From Desulfobulbus rhabdoformis (GTDB lineage Bacteria; Desulfobacterota; Desulfobulbia; Desulfobulbales; Desulfobulbaceae): 46,843 nucleotides of DNA. The translations under genes were made by a program, and so were the position numbers. The stretch is from the NCBI RefSeq assembly GCF_016919065.1, contig NZ_JAFFQA010000042.1, forward strand, positions 1-46,843, read 5' to 3'. Positions within the stretch are counted from its first letter, which is position 1. The number at the start of each line of letters is the position of its first letter. Under the pieces are notes generated by a model. That model made no database searches and had not been told where the DNA came from. It saw only the letters and a list, made by a program, of their open reading frames with translations. Shown piece by piece: positions 31,936 to 41,487 of this stretch.

Positions 31936-34041
31936 ATGAAAAACATGAGAATACCATCTAAACATTTTATTGTTGTTTTGGGGGCTTTCAACTTTTTCTT
32001 CCTCCCGGCAGCTTTTGGTGAAGATATCGAGCCGTCTGTCATTGGCAAAAGTAAAGGGAGCACAAAGGACTCCACAACTCTTGAAGTAATGACGGTTACC
32101 GCCCAAAAGCGTGAGGAGAATGTCCAAAATGTTCCCATGAGCATTACTGTATTTTCGGGCGCTCAGATAGAAGATGCTGACATTGGAAACATCCAGGAGC
32201 TAACCCTCCAATCTCCCAATATATTTATGAAACAGGGGGCCAGTACAAACGTCATCATTATTCGCGGTATTTCAAACGATGCAGACTTTATCCACTCCAC
32301 CACAGGCCTGTATGTTGATGATATAAATTACTCCCTTAACTACATGCACAATCCCAGTCTGTTTGACATTGAACGTATTGAAGTGTTGCGAGGCCCCCAG
32401 GGAACATTATATGGCAGAAACAGCGAGTCTGGCGTTATCAACATTGTTACCCGACAACCGGGAAATCAGTTTTACGGCAAAGCGTACGGTGAAATATCGG
32501 CTTACGATCCAGACCAAGGAACCTCTTTTGGCTACCGAACCGGCCTGAGCTTTAGCGGTCCCATTATTGAAGATCAACTTTTTATTGGGATTGCAGGGGA
32601 GATAGAGACCAGTGATGGGTATATCAAAAACATTTTCACCGGGAATGACGAGGCAGGTGATACAGACAAAAAAAATGGTCGCATAACAACACGATGGACC
32701 CCTCGTGACAATCTCGAATTTGGCCTGACTCTAGACGCTCTTGATACAGATAGCGGAAACGGTAACGTGCGATACCTAGAAGGCCCCTGGAAAACAGGTC
32801 CTCATCAAATTAGTTACGATACGGACAACAACAGCATTGAGGAAAACGGAGATGGTCAAGCCCTGAAAATTAAATACTGGGGAGAGGATGTTACCCTCTT
32901 ATCTATAACCGGGAGGCGATTCTACGAGAATCGTATGTTACGTGATAGCCTCGGCACCTCTGTGCCTGACGGGGTAAACGATCTCACATACTCCAGTGAT
33001 TTAATCAGTCAGGAACTCAGGGTGAGCTCTGCTGATAAGGACAGCCATTTCGACTGGTTAGGCGGAATCTATGTAAGTTCGGAAGATAATGTTACAGATA
33101 TAGATATGCCGTCTTTAAAAGAAATCCGAAATACAGATATGGAAACTCAGGAGTATGCTGTTTTTGGCCAGGGCACCCTTACATTCTTTGATAAACTTCA
33201 TCTGACAGCGGGTCTCCGGTACAGCGTTGATGATATGGAAGGAGTTATGGACTATTACGGTTCAAGTGATAGTTACACTTTTGGGGCATCTTTTGATGAT
33301 GATGTCTTGCTGCCAAAATTTTCCATTGCCTATGATTTGACCCCAGAAATCATGACCTATTTTACAGTCTCGCGAGGATATAACGCGGGAGGTTTCAATA
33401 CCGCCTATGCACTGGATTCGCAAAAATTCACCTATGGCCCTGAATTTACATGGAACTATGAGATTGGAGCCAAATCCGCTTTTATGGGCAACCGAATTTT
33501 TTTAAACCTCGCCCTGTTTTATATCGCCATTGATGACAAACAGGTACCAGAGTTGGATGGGATAACCGATATTATGCATGTAAGGAATGCTGCTGAAGCC
33601 CATTCCGAAGGTTTTGAAGTAGAACTCCAGGCAAGATTACTTGATGGCTTGGATGTATTCGCGGGGATTGGATACGCCAATGTTGAATTTGATGAATGGA
33701 CAACTTCCGGATTTGACTATGCAGGCAAAAAATTGCCCAATGCGCCTGAGTTTACGGCAAACATCGGTGTTCAATATCGTCATCTGTCTGGTTTTTTCGG
33801 TAGAACCGACCTACTCGTGACAGATGATTACTATAGCGACGCCTTCAATAGTCAGGAAATCGACGGGAGAACAATTGTCAACTTCCGGATTGGCTATGAA
33901 AGTGAATCATGGGATGCAATCCTTTGGTGCAAAAACCTGTTTAACGAAGAGTATCAGACGGTGGGCTTTGCTCGAAGGCACGATCGAGCTGTTGATGGAG
34001 CTCCCAGGATGTTTGGCGCTACATTCACTAAATATTTCTAG
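31936..34041 (+). CDS. TonB-dependent outer-membrane receptor
   Basis: 701 residues, full length. A signal peptide (KHFIVVLGAFNFFFLPAAFG) is followed by a TonB-box-like segment (LEVMTVTAQ), a plug domain (about 65-175, NVPMSITVFSG, RGPQGTLYGRNSESGVINI) and a 22-strand-type barrel ending in Phe (FGATFTKYF). It belongs to the broad FyuA/pesticin-receptor-like group, which imports siderophores or other bulky compounds using TonB energy; the ligand cannot be predicted. It has its own promoter with a candidate MarR site. It is a paralogue of the receptor remnant at 22.3-23.7 kb. Confidence 0.93.
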   Translation: MKNMRIPSKHFIVVLGAFNFFFLPAAFGEDIEPSVIGKSKGSTKDSTTLEVMTVTAQKREENVQNVPMSITVFSGAQIEDADIGNIQELTLQSPNIFMKQGASTNVIIIRGISNDADFIHSTTGLYVDDINYSLNYMHNPSLFDIERIEVLRGPQGTLYGRNSESGVINIVTRQPGNQFYGKAYGEISAYDPDQGTSFGYRTGLSFSGPIIEDQLFIGIAGEIETSDGYIKNIFTGNDEAGDTDKKNGRITTRWTPRDNLEFGLTLDALDTDSGNGNVRYLEGPWKTGPHQISYDTDNNSIEENGDGQALKIKYWGEDVTLLSITGRRFYENRMLRDSLGTSVPDGVNDLTYSSDLISQELRVSSADKDSHFDWLGGIYVSSEDNVTDIDMPSLKEIRNTDMETQEYAVFGQGTLTFFDKLHLTAGLRYSVDDMEGVMDYYGSSDSYTFGASFDDDVLLPKFSIAYDLTPEIMTYFTVSRGYNAGGFNTAYALDSQKFTYGPEFTWNYEIGAKSAFMGNRIFLNLALFYIAIDDKQVPELDGITDIMHVRNAAEAHSEGFEVELQARLLDGLDVFAGIGYANVEFDEWTTSGFDYAGKKLPNAPEFTANIGVQYRHLSGFFGRTDLLVTDDYYSDAFNSQEIDGRTIVNFRIGYESESWDAILWCKNLFNEEYQTVGFARRHDRAVDGAPRMFGATFTKYF

Positions 34042-34112
34042 TGAGTTCAAGAGTTCCCATCCGGTAACAATCTTTTCGGAGTCTACGCGTATCTGCTCAA
34101 TTTCGGCGCTAA

Positions 34113-34152
34113 GCTCGAAATTTTATCCTCGGAATCTTCGCTAAGCTCAGAG
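34113..34152 (+). repeat. Dispersed MITE-like repeat, copy F (inner fragment)
   Basis: AAATTTTATCCTCGG followed by AATCTTCGCTAAGC matches the inner part of copies B and D. The outer ends are missing. It lies about 70 bases after the TonB receptor stop and contains a short inverted repeat around TTCGCTAAGC. Confidence 0.5.
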
Positions 34153-34355
34153 GAGTGCTCACAGGTTCAGGGTATAGCCTGGATGAGGTTCCCAGAACGT
34201 TCCTCTCCCCAGCTCCATGCCCAAAGAACAAGAAAAAGATAGAAATCGCCTTGACCTGGGCCTAACATTGGGGGTTTAATATGCGATCGCAATCCGATCA
34301 AATACACTCTAAAGCTTGAGTTTCCACCAGTGTTGACACGAACCAAGGAATCGAT
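34153..34355. other. Intergenic region upstream of the FUN14 gene
   Basis: About 200 bases with no supported gene. It should carry the promoter of the FUN14 gene, but I see no convincing consensus. Confidence 0.35.
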
Positions 34356-34700
34356 ATGAATCAACCCGTAGCCGACCCCGCAACCCTTGACTTCTTTTCC
34401 GCAGCCTTTCTCCTTCCAAACGTTGGCGCTCCCTTCGTTGTCGGGTTGGCGGTGGGCTATTTCGCAAAAAAAATTCTCAAGGTTGCCCTCTTTCTCGGCG
34501 GTGCGGCGGTGGTTCTGCTCTTTATCGGAGAGTACTACGGATATACCCATGTGGACGACCAGGCTCTGCACCAAACAGCGCAAAATGCAGTTGATCTGGC
34601 CTCACAGTCCGGTAGTTTTCTCTACAGTCGCCTCAGCCAGCTTACCTGGAAAGGGGGCAGCGCAGTTGCCGGGTTTCTGGCCGGATTGAAAATCGGCTGA
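34356..34700 (+). CDS. FUN14-domain membrane protein
   Basis: 114 residues with AAGGA six bases before the ATG. It has two to three hydrophobic helices (PFVVGLAVGYFAKKILKVALFLGGAAVVLLFIG, and a C-terminal GGSAVAGFLAGLKIG), the pattern of bacterial FUN14-family proteins. Eukaryotic FUN14 proteins act in mitochondrial quality control; the bacterial function is unknown. It should sit in the inner membrane. The SLC13 permease follows in the same direction after about 110 bases. Confidence 0.85.
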   Translation: MNQPVADPATLDFFSAAFLLPNVGAPFVVGLAVGYFAKKILKVALFLGGAAVVLLFIGEYYGYTHVDDQALHQTAQNAVDLASQSGSFLYSRLSQLTWKGGSAVAGFLAGLKIG

Positions 34701-34809
34701 TTGCTTTTACATCTTTTTCTCACAGGTTATGTCAGGTGATCCTCCCTGACATAACCTGTTTTTATTCCCCCCTTCATTTGGTTTATTGTTCTCCCTGACG
34801 TCGTTTCCC

Positions 34810-36642
34810 ATGCCACAGACTGATATATTTATAACCCTGGCCACGCTTGCCTCCGCAGCCACCCTGATGATCACCAATAAAATCCGCGCCGACCTGGTTG
34901 CGGTGCTGGTAGTGCTCGCCCTAATGCTCACCGGCGTTTTAGAAGTCAGCGAGGCTCTGGCGGGCTTTTCCAATCCAGTGGTTATTATCATCGCCTGCAT
35001 GTTTGTGGTAAGCGAGTCGATTATCCATACCGGCATAGCCCAGCGAATGGGCGATCTGGTTTTGGCTTTGGGCGGTACAAGTGAAGTGCGAGTACTGATT
35101 ATCCTCATGGCGGCAGCGGGACTCCTGGGCGCCTTTATGAGTTCAGCCGCCACTGCTGCTATTTTTATTCCCATTGTTTTGGCAGTGGCGGAAAAAGCAG
35201 AAATCAATCATAAGCGGCTCCTCATCCCCCTGGCAGTAGCGGCACTCATCAGCGGCATGATGACCCTGGTGGCCACACCTCCCAACATAGCGGTCAATTC
35301 GGTCCTTCGGGAGCGTGGCCTAGAGCCCCTCTCCTTTTTTAGCTTCACGCCCTTTGGCCTGCTCTGCCTGGTGCTGGCGATCGGGTTTATGGTTCTGGGC
35401 GGCAGACATCTCCTTGCCCCGCCTAAACGCAAAGAACCCCATCGTCGGGAGCGCTCCATCACTGATTTGATAACCCATTATCACCTGGAGCAGCGGCTGG
35501 CACTTTTGCAGGTAACCGCAGAATCCGATCTGATAGACCGTTCCGTGGCACGAATGCAGATGGCCGCTCGTCACCGGCTGCATCTCATTGCTCTACACAC
35601 TCCATCGCCCACCGGTGGGGTGACGGTTCCAGCCCGGCCGGAATCGGTTTTTGAAGAGGGGCATGTCCTGGTCGTGATTGGTGCCAGCAGCGATATCAAA
35701 GTCTTTCAACACGAGTTTCATCTTCAAAAGATGGGCATGCCCACCGATCCGCTGATGAAACGGCAGTTTTTTCAAGTAATTGGTGCGGGTGAGGTTATGC
35801 TGACCCCGGATTCCAACCTGATTGGAAAATCGCTGCGGGAGATTGGATTCCAGACCCGGTTTCAATGCCTGGCTCTGGCCATTCGCCGCAAAGGAGAGAC
35901 CATTATCGCCGACTTCACCAATGAACCACTTCTCTTCGGGGATGTGCTGCTCATCTGTGGAGCCTGGGAGGATATTCTTCGCCTGCGGGAACACAGGGAT
36001 CGTTACATTCTGCTCACCCTGCCTCAAGATTTTCGCGCAGTCATCCCCGCCCGCAAACGAGCTCCCCTAGCCCTGGGAATCATTGCCACTATGGTAGGAT
36101 TGATCGTCTTTAACATCATCCCCACCGTTGCAGCGATAATCGGTGCCACCGCAACCCTGGTGTTGAGTCGCTGTGTCAAACAGGATACCTGGTTCAAGGC
36201 TATTGACTGGCCAACCATCATCCTTGTCGCCGGAATTCTCTCTCTGGCTACAGCTCTGCAAAAAACAGGGGTTTCTGCTTTTGTTTCCCAGAGCTTGCTG
36301 GCAGAGTTTGGGCACAGTGGCCCCTTGCTTGTACTAGCTGTTTTGTATATGGTAACTGCAACTCTTGGCCTCTTTCTCTCCAACACTCCTACAGCTCTGC
36401 TGGCAGCCCCCATGGCTATTGATATTGGCCAGGCCTTACATGTCTCGCCTCAGGCCTGTGCCATGACCGTTGCCATCGCCTGTTCCTCTGCCTTTATTTC
36501 ACCGCTGGGTTCTCCGGTGACTATGATTGTCCGTGAACCGGGCGGATATACCTTGAAGGATTTTGCCAAGGTTGGGGTGCCACTGGTCTGTATCTGTATG
36601 CTGGCTACGGTGTTTATGGCCTGGTTACTCTATCTTCGCTAA
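34810..36642 (+). CDS. SLC13-family (DASS) permease with two RCK-C domains
   Basis: 610 residues from the ATG at 34810; a TTG eight codons earlier is possible, but the ATG matches where homologues begin. The N-terminal membrane part (about 1-205) has TGVLEVSEALAGFSNPVVI and the gate motif FMSSAATAAIFIPIV, VATPPNIAVNS. Two soluble TrkA-C/RCK-C-like domains sit in the middle (about 225-390). The C-terminal membrane half has a second hairpin FLSNTPTALLAAPMA and SPLGSPVTMIV. Members import di- or tricarboxylates, sulfate or related anions with Na+. The RCK domains suggest nucleotide or ion control. A sulfate role would suit a sulfate reducer but cannot be shown here. Confidence 0.92.
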   Translation: MPQTDIFITLATLASAATLMITNKIRADLVAVLVVLALMLTGVLEVSEALAGFSNPVVIIIACMFVVSESIIHTGIAQRMGDLVLALGGTSEVRVLIILMAAAGLLGAFMSSAATAAIFIPIVLAVAEKAEINHKRLLIPLAVAALISGMMTLVATPPNIAVNSVLRERGLEPLSFFSFTPFGLLCLVLAIGFMVLGGRHLLAPPKRKEPHRRERSITDLITHYHLEQRLALLQVTAESDLIDRSVARMQMAARHRLHLIALHTPSPTGGVTVPARPESVFEEGHVLVVIGASSDIKVFQHEFHLQKMGMPTDPLMKRQFFQVIGAGEVMLTPDSNLIGKSLREIGFQTRFQCLALAIRRKGETIIADFTNEPLLFGDVLLICGAWEDILRLREHRDRYILLTLPQDFRAVIPARKRAPLALGIIATMVGLIVFNIIPTVAAIIGATATLVLSRCVKQDTWFKAIDWPTIILVAGILSLATALQKTGVSAFVSQSLLAEFGHSGPLLVLAVLYMVTATLGLFLSNTPTALLAAPMAIDIGQALHVSPQACAMTVAIACSSAFISPLGSPVTMIVREPGGYTLKDFAKVGVPLVCICMLATVFMAWLLYLR

Positions 36643-36668
36643 TTTTTTTTATCCCCCCCTACAATTCT

Positions 36669-37085
36669 ATGCCTTCAATCAGCATTTCACCCAACATCAG
36701 CATCGATGACTCTGAGATCGAATTGAGCAGTATTCGGGCTCAGGGATCTGGTGGCCAGAATGTGAACAAGGTTGCCAGCGCCATTCATCTGCGCTTTAAT
36801 ATCATGGCATCTTCGCTGCCTGACCAGGTAAAAATTCGCCTGATGAACATTCAGGACCAACGATTGAGCAACGAAGGCGTGCTGGTGATCAAGGCCCAGG
36901 AATTTAGGCAGTTGGAAAAAAACAAGGCGGCCGCCGTGGAGCGATTGGTAACCCTTATTCGCGCCAATCTGTTTGTTGCCAAAAAACGCCGCCCCACCAA
37001 GCCCAGCAAAGCGGCAAAAAAACGGCGCCTGGAGAATAAAAAACGCCACGCCCAGATCAAAGCCATGCGTAAAAAACTGCAATAA
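36669..37085 (+). CDS. arfB: Alternative ribosome-rescue factor ArfB (YaeJ)
   Basis: 138 residues. The catalytic GGQ is at residues 28-30 in SSIRAQGSGGQNVNKVASAI, the release-factor signature for hydrolysing peptidyl-tRNA. The C-terminal tail is strongly basic (KKRRPTKPSKAAKKRRLENKK), which in ArfB enters the mRNA channel of stalled ribosomes. Length and both ends match the family. It frees ribosomes stuck on mRNA without a stop codon. It follows the SLC13 gene by 26 bases. Confidence 0.95.
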   Translation: MPSISISPNISIDDSEIELSSIRAQGSGGQNVNKVASAIHLRFNIMASSLPDQVKIRLMNIQDQRLSNEGVLVIKAQEFRQLEKNKAAAVERLVTLIRANLFVAKKRRPTKPSKAAKKRRLENKKRHAQIKAMRKKLQ

Positions 37086-37182
37086 CTCATTCACATCTAC
37101 CGATGTTTACTCGTGCTCGCTTCATTGCCCGTGGTAGAAACCACAGCCCCCTCCTCACTCTGTAAAACGGAACTTTGCAACC

Positions 37183-39642
37183 ATGTCTCCAGAAAATCCC
37201 GAACTCCATCTGGCCCAGTCCTTTGTTGAAGAGACGAACTGCGCCCTCTATCTCACTGGCAAGGCAGGGACAGGCAAGACCACTTTTCTGAAAAACCTCC
37301 GCAACAAGAGTGATAAACGTATGGTTGTCACCGCGCCCACTGGAGTGGCGGCGATCAACGCAGGAGGAGTCACCCTGCACTCCTTCTTTCAGCTCCCCTT
37401 TGGGCCCTACATTCCCGGTGCCGAATTTTCCGGCGGCCGCCACCGGATGAGCAAGGAAAAACGCAATATTATTAACTCCATGGATTTACTTGTCATTGAT
37501 GAAATTTCCATGGTACGTGCGGACCTGCTTGACGGGGTGGATACGGTGCTCAAGCGCTACCGCCGTTCAGAGCGTCCCTTTGGTGGGGTGCAGCTCCTTA
37601 TGATCGGCGACCTGCAGCAACTTGCCCCTGTGGTCAAAGATGAGGACTGGCTCCTGCTGCAGGATTACTATCATACCCCTTATTTTTTCAGCTCCCAGTC
37701 CCTCGCCCAGATGCAGCTGGTCACCATTGAGCTGCAGCACATCTACCGTCAATCCGATCAGCACTTCATTGACCTGTTGAACAAGGTCCGGGACAACCGA
37801 CTTGACCGGGAATCCCTCTCCACACTGAACTCACGCTTTCAGCCCGACTTCACCGCAGAGGAAGGCTATATCACACTCTGTACCCACAACAGTGGTGCAG
37901 ATTCCATCAATCAAAAGCAACTTGCGGAGCTGCCGGGTAAACCACATCATTTTCAGGCCGGGGTCGATGGTTCATTTCCTGAGTACGCCTTCCCCACTGC
38001 TGCCAGTCTTGAACTCAAGGAAAGAGCCCAAGTGATGTTTGTCCGTAACGATACCTCACAGGATCGACGCTATTTCAATGGCAAGATCGGCGCAATCAGC
38101 TCCATAAGCCGGGAAAAAATCTGGGTGGACTGCGAGGATGGGGAAACGATCGAGGTGGTGCCGGTCACCTGGGAAAACGTAGAGTACACCGTTGATACAG
38201 AGACTTCCGAGATTTCTCAGAAGGTGGTGGGCAGTTTTAACCAGTACCCACTCAAACCCGCCTGGGCTATCACCATACATAAGAGTCAGGGACTGACCTT
38301 TGACAAGGCGGTGATCGATGCCCAGGACGCCTTTGCCCACGGGCAGGTCTATGTGGCCCTGAGCCGTTGTCGTTCCTTTGAGGGGCTCATTCTCCGCTCC
38401 CAGATCACAGGCCGCTCTATCAAGACAGACCAGGCCGTCCTTGATTTCATGGCCATGGTCCGGCAACACAGCCCGAGCGAGGCCGATCTGCAGGCAGCGA
38501 AAATTCGCTACCAGCAGGAACTCCTGCACCAGTGTTTTGACTTCAGCAACATGGCCCGTCTTTTAGGAAAACTGGTAGGCCTTATTCGTGGTAACAGCTC
38601 CATTGTTCAGGTCATGGCCGGGGCAGATCTCTTTGCCATCCACCAACAGACCCTTGCTGAGATATGTGCTGTGGGAGACAACTTCCGGCGGCAACTGCAG
38701 TCACTTTTTTCCCTGGATGTGGAACCGGCAAAGGATACGGTGATCCTTGAACGCCTCGCCAAATCAGCAGTCTATTTTGAGGATAAGTTCACGACCATCA
38801 CCAATCCCTGCATAGAAAATTTGGAGATTGAATCCGATAACAAAGACATCAAAAAGCGCATTAACAATTTTCTGACCCTCTGTCGGCAGGAATGCGGCAT
38901 CAAACTGGCCGGAGTCAAGGTCTGTGATGGCGCCTTTGCTCCCGCCCGTTATCTGCGAGCCCTCTCCCAGGCCTCCATGGTCGAGCAAAAAGCAAAACCC
39001 AAGGCCAGCCCCCTCTACACCGAGGCGGATGTCGGCCACCCAGAGGTGTTCGAGCAACTGCGACAGTGGCGAACGACTACAGCCGCAGAACATGAGGTTG
39101 CCGCCTATCAGGTCCTGCACCAGAAAACTTTAATTCAGATTGCGGTTCATTTACCCGATTCCATCTCTGCCCTTAAAGAGATCAAGGGGATCGGTAAAAA
39201 GCTGGCAGAACGCTACGGTGCGGAGATCATTTCTCTGGTTCGGGCCTACCGGGAAAAACATGGTATTGAATCCGTGGCCCTGCCCACTCCGCTGGCGCTC
39301 TCTGTGGGACCGACAGGAGAGCCCCAAAAAACAACTTCCCGCATCAATACCAAACAGGTCAGTTTGGACATGCACACCTCGGGGCTCTCTATTGAAGAGA
39401 TTGCCGGGCAACGAGGGCTCACCCGTCAAACCGTTGAAGGCCACCTGGCCTATTTTGTCAAACAGGGAGAGCTAGCCATAGATGGGTTGGTCAGCAGTGA
39501 ACGCCGCCGGGAAATTGAAGAAAAAATCCTGGAATTAAAGGAAACCAACTCGCTTAAGGCCGTAAAAACCGCCCTGGGGGATGATTACAACTATGGCGAG
39601 ATCAACCTAGTGCTTGCTCATCTGCAACAGAGCAACGAGTGA
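37183..39642 (+). CDS. PIF1-like helicase with HRDC and helix-turn-helix domains
   Basis: 819 residues. The helicase core is at about 5-410: Walker A GKAGTGKT (26-33), GVAAINAGG, Walker B LLVIDEISMV, GDLQQLAPV, and the late motif ITIHKSQGLTFDKAVID with VALSRCRSFEG. A linker follows to about 610, then an HRDC domain (about 620-690, ALKEIKGIGKKLAERYG) and a C-terminal helix-turn-helix (about 723-790, SIEEIAGQRGLTRQTVEGHL). This PIF1-HRDC-HTH architecture is known from Bacteroidetes and Desulfobacterota. It should unwind DNA 5'-3' in repair or at G-quadruplexes. It is a single gene after arfB with a 97-base gap. Confidence 0.93.
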   Translation: MSPENPELHLAQSFVEETNCALYLTGKAGTGKTTFLKNLRNKSDKRMVVTAPTGVAAINAGGVTLHSFFQLPFGPYIPGAEFSGGRHRMSKEKRNIINSMDLLVIDEISMVRADLLDGVDTVLKRYRRSERPFGGVQLLMIGDLQQLAPVVKDEDWLLLQDYYHTPYFFSSQSLAQMQLVTIELQHIYRQSDQHFIDLLNKVRDNRLDRESLSTLNSRFQPDFTAEEGYITLCTHNSGADSINQKQLAELPGKPHHFQAGVDGSFPEYAFPTAASLELKERAQVMFVRNDTSQDRRYFNGKIGAISSISREKIWVDCEDGETIEVVPVTWENVEYTVDTETSEISQKVVGSFNQYPLKPAWAITIHKSQGLTFDKAVIDAQDAFAHGQVYVALSRCRSFEGLILRSQITGRSIKTDQAVLDFMAMVRQHSPSEADLQAAKIRYQQELLHQCFDFSNMARLLGKLVGLIRGNSSIVQVMAGADLFAIHQQTLAEICAVGDNFRRQLQSLFSLDVEPAKDTVILERLAKSAVYFEDKFTTITNPCIENLEIESDNKDIKKRINNFLTLCRQECGIKLAGVKVCDGAFAPARYLRALSQASMVEQKAKPKASPLYTEADVGHPEVFEQLRQWRTTTAAEHEVAAYQVLHQKTLIQIAVHLPDSISALKEIKGIGKKLAERYGAEIISLVRAYREKHGIESVALPTPLALSVGPTGEPQKTTSRINTKQVSLDMHTSGLSIEEIAGQRGLTRQTVEGHLAYFVKQGELAIDGLVSSERRREIEEKILELKETNSLKAVKTALGDDYNYGEINLVLAHLQQSNE

Positions 39643-39920
39643 AGCTCAATATCATAACCAACTTGAGGTGTTTCTCTTTGTTGGGGGTTATTCGGCACCA
39701 CCGGCCTACATCGCCCCCCTGCACATGGCTGGTGATCACGAAGGAGCCCTGGCTAAATTTCAGTGGTTATTATTTAATCATTTGACCTTCCATCCGGATT
39801 TTCGTATTGAGGGGCACCAATAACAATGTATTTGGTCCTGCACTCCGCCTTTGCTCATGAAAATGGCATGGACTCACATTTGACATATTCACCTTCTCCA
39901 AGGATTCAAGCCCACTCTCC
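39643..39920. other. Intergenic region upstream of the barrel protein
   Basis: About 280 bases. A frame overlapping the helicase end and reaching 39823 is not supported as a gene. TTGACA near 39878 could be a -35 element for the barrel gene, but no good -10 follows it. Confidence 0.3.
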
Positions 39921-41261
39921 ATGGATATTCTATGCCGTATAGCTCGCCCCTTGGCCCTGAGCGCCTGGCTCTGCTGTCTCTCTGGTCAATTACTTGCTGC
40001 AGAAGAGAGCAATCCTCTTCGCTTCTATCAATCCACTGACCAGCAAAGCTATCTTCAAGCCACTGTAAATTTCGACATGGCCTTTTTCAGTCAGGATAAC
40101 GCCTGGTATGGACAGGACAGGACAGTGATCGGCGCGGAGGTGGACACCTGGTGGGAGACACTCTTTCGCCTGGGACTTGAAGGCAGGGCAGTGCTTGCAA
40201 ACACACAAAGCATCTACGGACGGATTGATGTGGTCCAGGCGAACACCTTTGGGGGCTACGATGCGGCTGGAACCAATGCAGACCTGGGAGATGAAAGCAG
40301 CCTGCGCATCGACAAAGCCTACCTGGGCTGGCGTTCGGGCAATCTCTTTGCCGGGCTTGGGGAAGATTTTCTTGATATCTCCTTTGGGCGTCAAATTTAC
40401 ACAGCAGGCACACTCTTTCTGTTTGGCAGTGAAGGCGGAGCAGGCTTTCACCGGGCGGCCTACTATCTTGGTGGCAGGCGTTCAGCGGATTTTACCGCCA
40501 TTGCCAAATTCAAGACCGGCAAGCTTACAGGCGATGTTTTCTTCTTTGACAACGATTCGCCCTTCCCCGTCAACACCCAGGCAACAGGGCTGACGCTTGA
40601 CTATTCCCTTTCCCCCCATGCGCGTATCGGCTCCAGTCTGGCCACACTCAATTCAGAGAGTACCAGCCGCGATGGGATGCACATCTACGACATCCGAGGC
40701 TCCCTTGCTCCCTTTGCAGCCTTCTCGGAAACGCCAGCCCTGCATCCGCTCATCATTGAAGGGGAGCTGGCCGTTGAAGATCGGGACGATAACCAGGACA
40801 CTGGGCTTGGCTGGTACCTCTCTGCACGCTATCAATGGCAGGAGATTCCCTGGAAACCCGAGTTCACCTACCGCTACTCAAGCTTTGATGAAGATTACGA
40901 TGTCCTCTTTTACAGCGCCACTGACTGGGGCTCCTGGTTTCAGGGCGAGATCACCGGTGAATACGACCTCTTTAATATGAATCAGGACATTCACATGTTT
41001 CGCCTCAAGGTGAAACCACTTGATTGCTTGAAAATCAGTCTTTTTTATTTCGATTTCAACCTGCATAGTCCAACTGCTATGGGTGTGAGAGCAGAAGACT
41101 ACACCAATGAGTGGAACCTGAGTGTGGATTGGCACGTCAACGACCACCTTTCCCTTTACTGGGTTGGGGCATACGCCACTCCCGAGGCAGGAGCCAAGCA
41201 ACGCTTTCACGATGATGAAGACTGGAAGGCAATGATGCTCTGGGCCAGCGTTCACTTCTAA
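39921..41261 (+). CDS. Outer-membrane beta-barrel protein (alginate-export-like)
   Basis: 446 residues with a signal peptide (LALSAWLCCLSGQLLAAEES) and alternating hydrophobic strands throughout, ending in an aromatic pair (LWASVHF). It has the pattern of porins of the alginate-export or capsule-porin group, with many Tyr/Trp residues at strand ends (YQWQEIPWKPEFTYRYSSF). The family is assigned by eye. The transported compound is unknown. It stands alone before the pseudopilin gene with a 226-base gap. Confidence 0.8.
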   Translation: MDILCRIARPLALSAWLCCLSGQLLAAEESNPLRFYQSTDQQSYLQATVNFDMAFFSQDNAWYGQDRTVIGAEVDTWWETLFRLGLEGRAVLANTQSIYGRIDVVQANTFGGYDAAGTNADLGDESSLRIDKAYLGWRSGNLFAGLGEDFLDISFGRQIYTAGTLFLFGSEGGAGFHRAAYYLGGRRSADFTAIAKFKTGKLTGDVFFFDNDSPFPVNTQATGLTLDYSLSPHARIGSSLATLNSESTSRDGMHIYDIRGSLAPFAAFSETPALHPLIIEGELAVEDRDDNQDTGLGWYLSARYQWQEIPWKPEFTYRYSSFDEDYDVLFYSATDWGSWFQGEITGEYDLFNMNQDIHMFRLKVKPLDCLKISLFYFDFNLHSPTAMGVRAEDYTNEWNLSVDWHVNDHLSLYWVGAYATPEAGAKQRFHDDEDWKAMMLWASVHF

Positions 41262-41487
41262 GCCCCCTTATATTTATCCTCCAATAGTCTAATATTCTCT
41301 TACCTTTTAGCCATTTTCAATCTGGTCATTTTTTCAAAATATAAATAGATATTCTATCAGCTTTCCAAAATTGTTAAAAATAATTTTCATTTTCCTTGCT
41401 AAAGATTTTTCACCAGCTAACATATTACGGAATTACATTTAGAGTTTTCGACCCGACCTTTCGTTTTTGTTCTTTTGTTGGTAGTCA
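41262..41487. other. AT-rich region upstream of the pseudopilin gene
   Basis: About 226 bases, very AT-rich in its middle (41320-41400). It should carry the promoter of the pseudopilin/HD-GYP unit. No riboswitch-like structure was recognised. Confidence 0.35.

Noticed and set aside
39614..39823. 69-codon plus-strand frame after the PIF1 helicase
   Set aside because: It overlaps the helicase 3' end, lacks a ribosome binding site and has no recognisable content.
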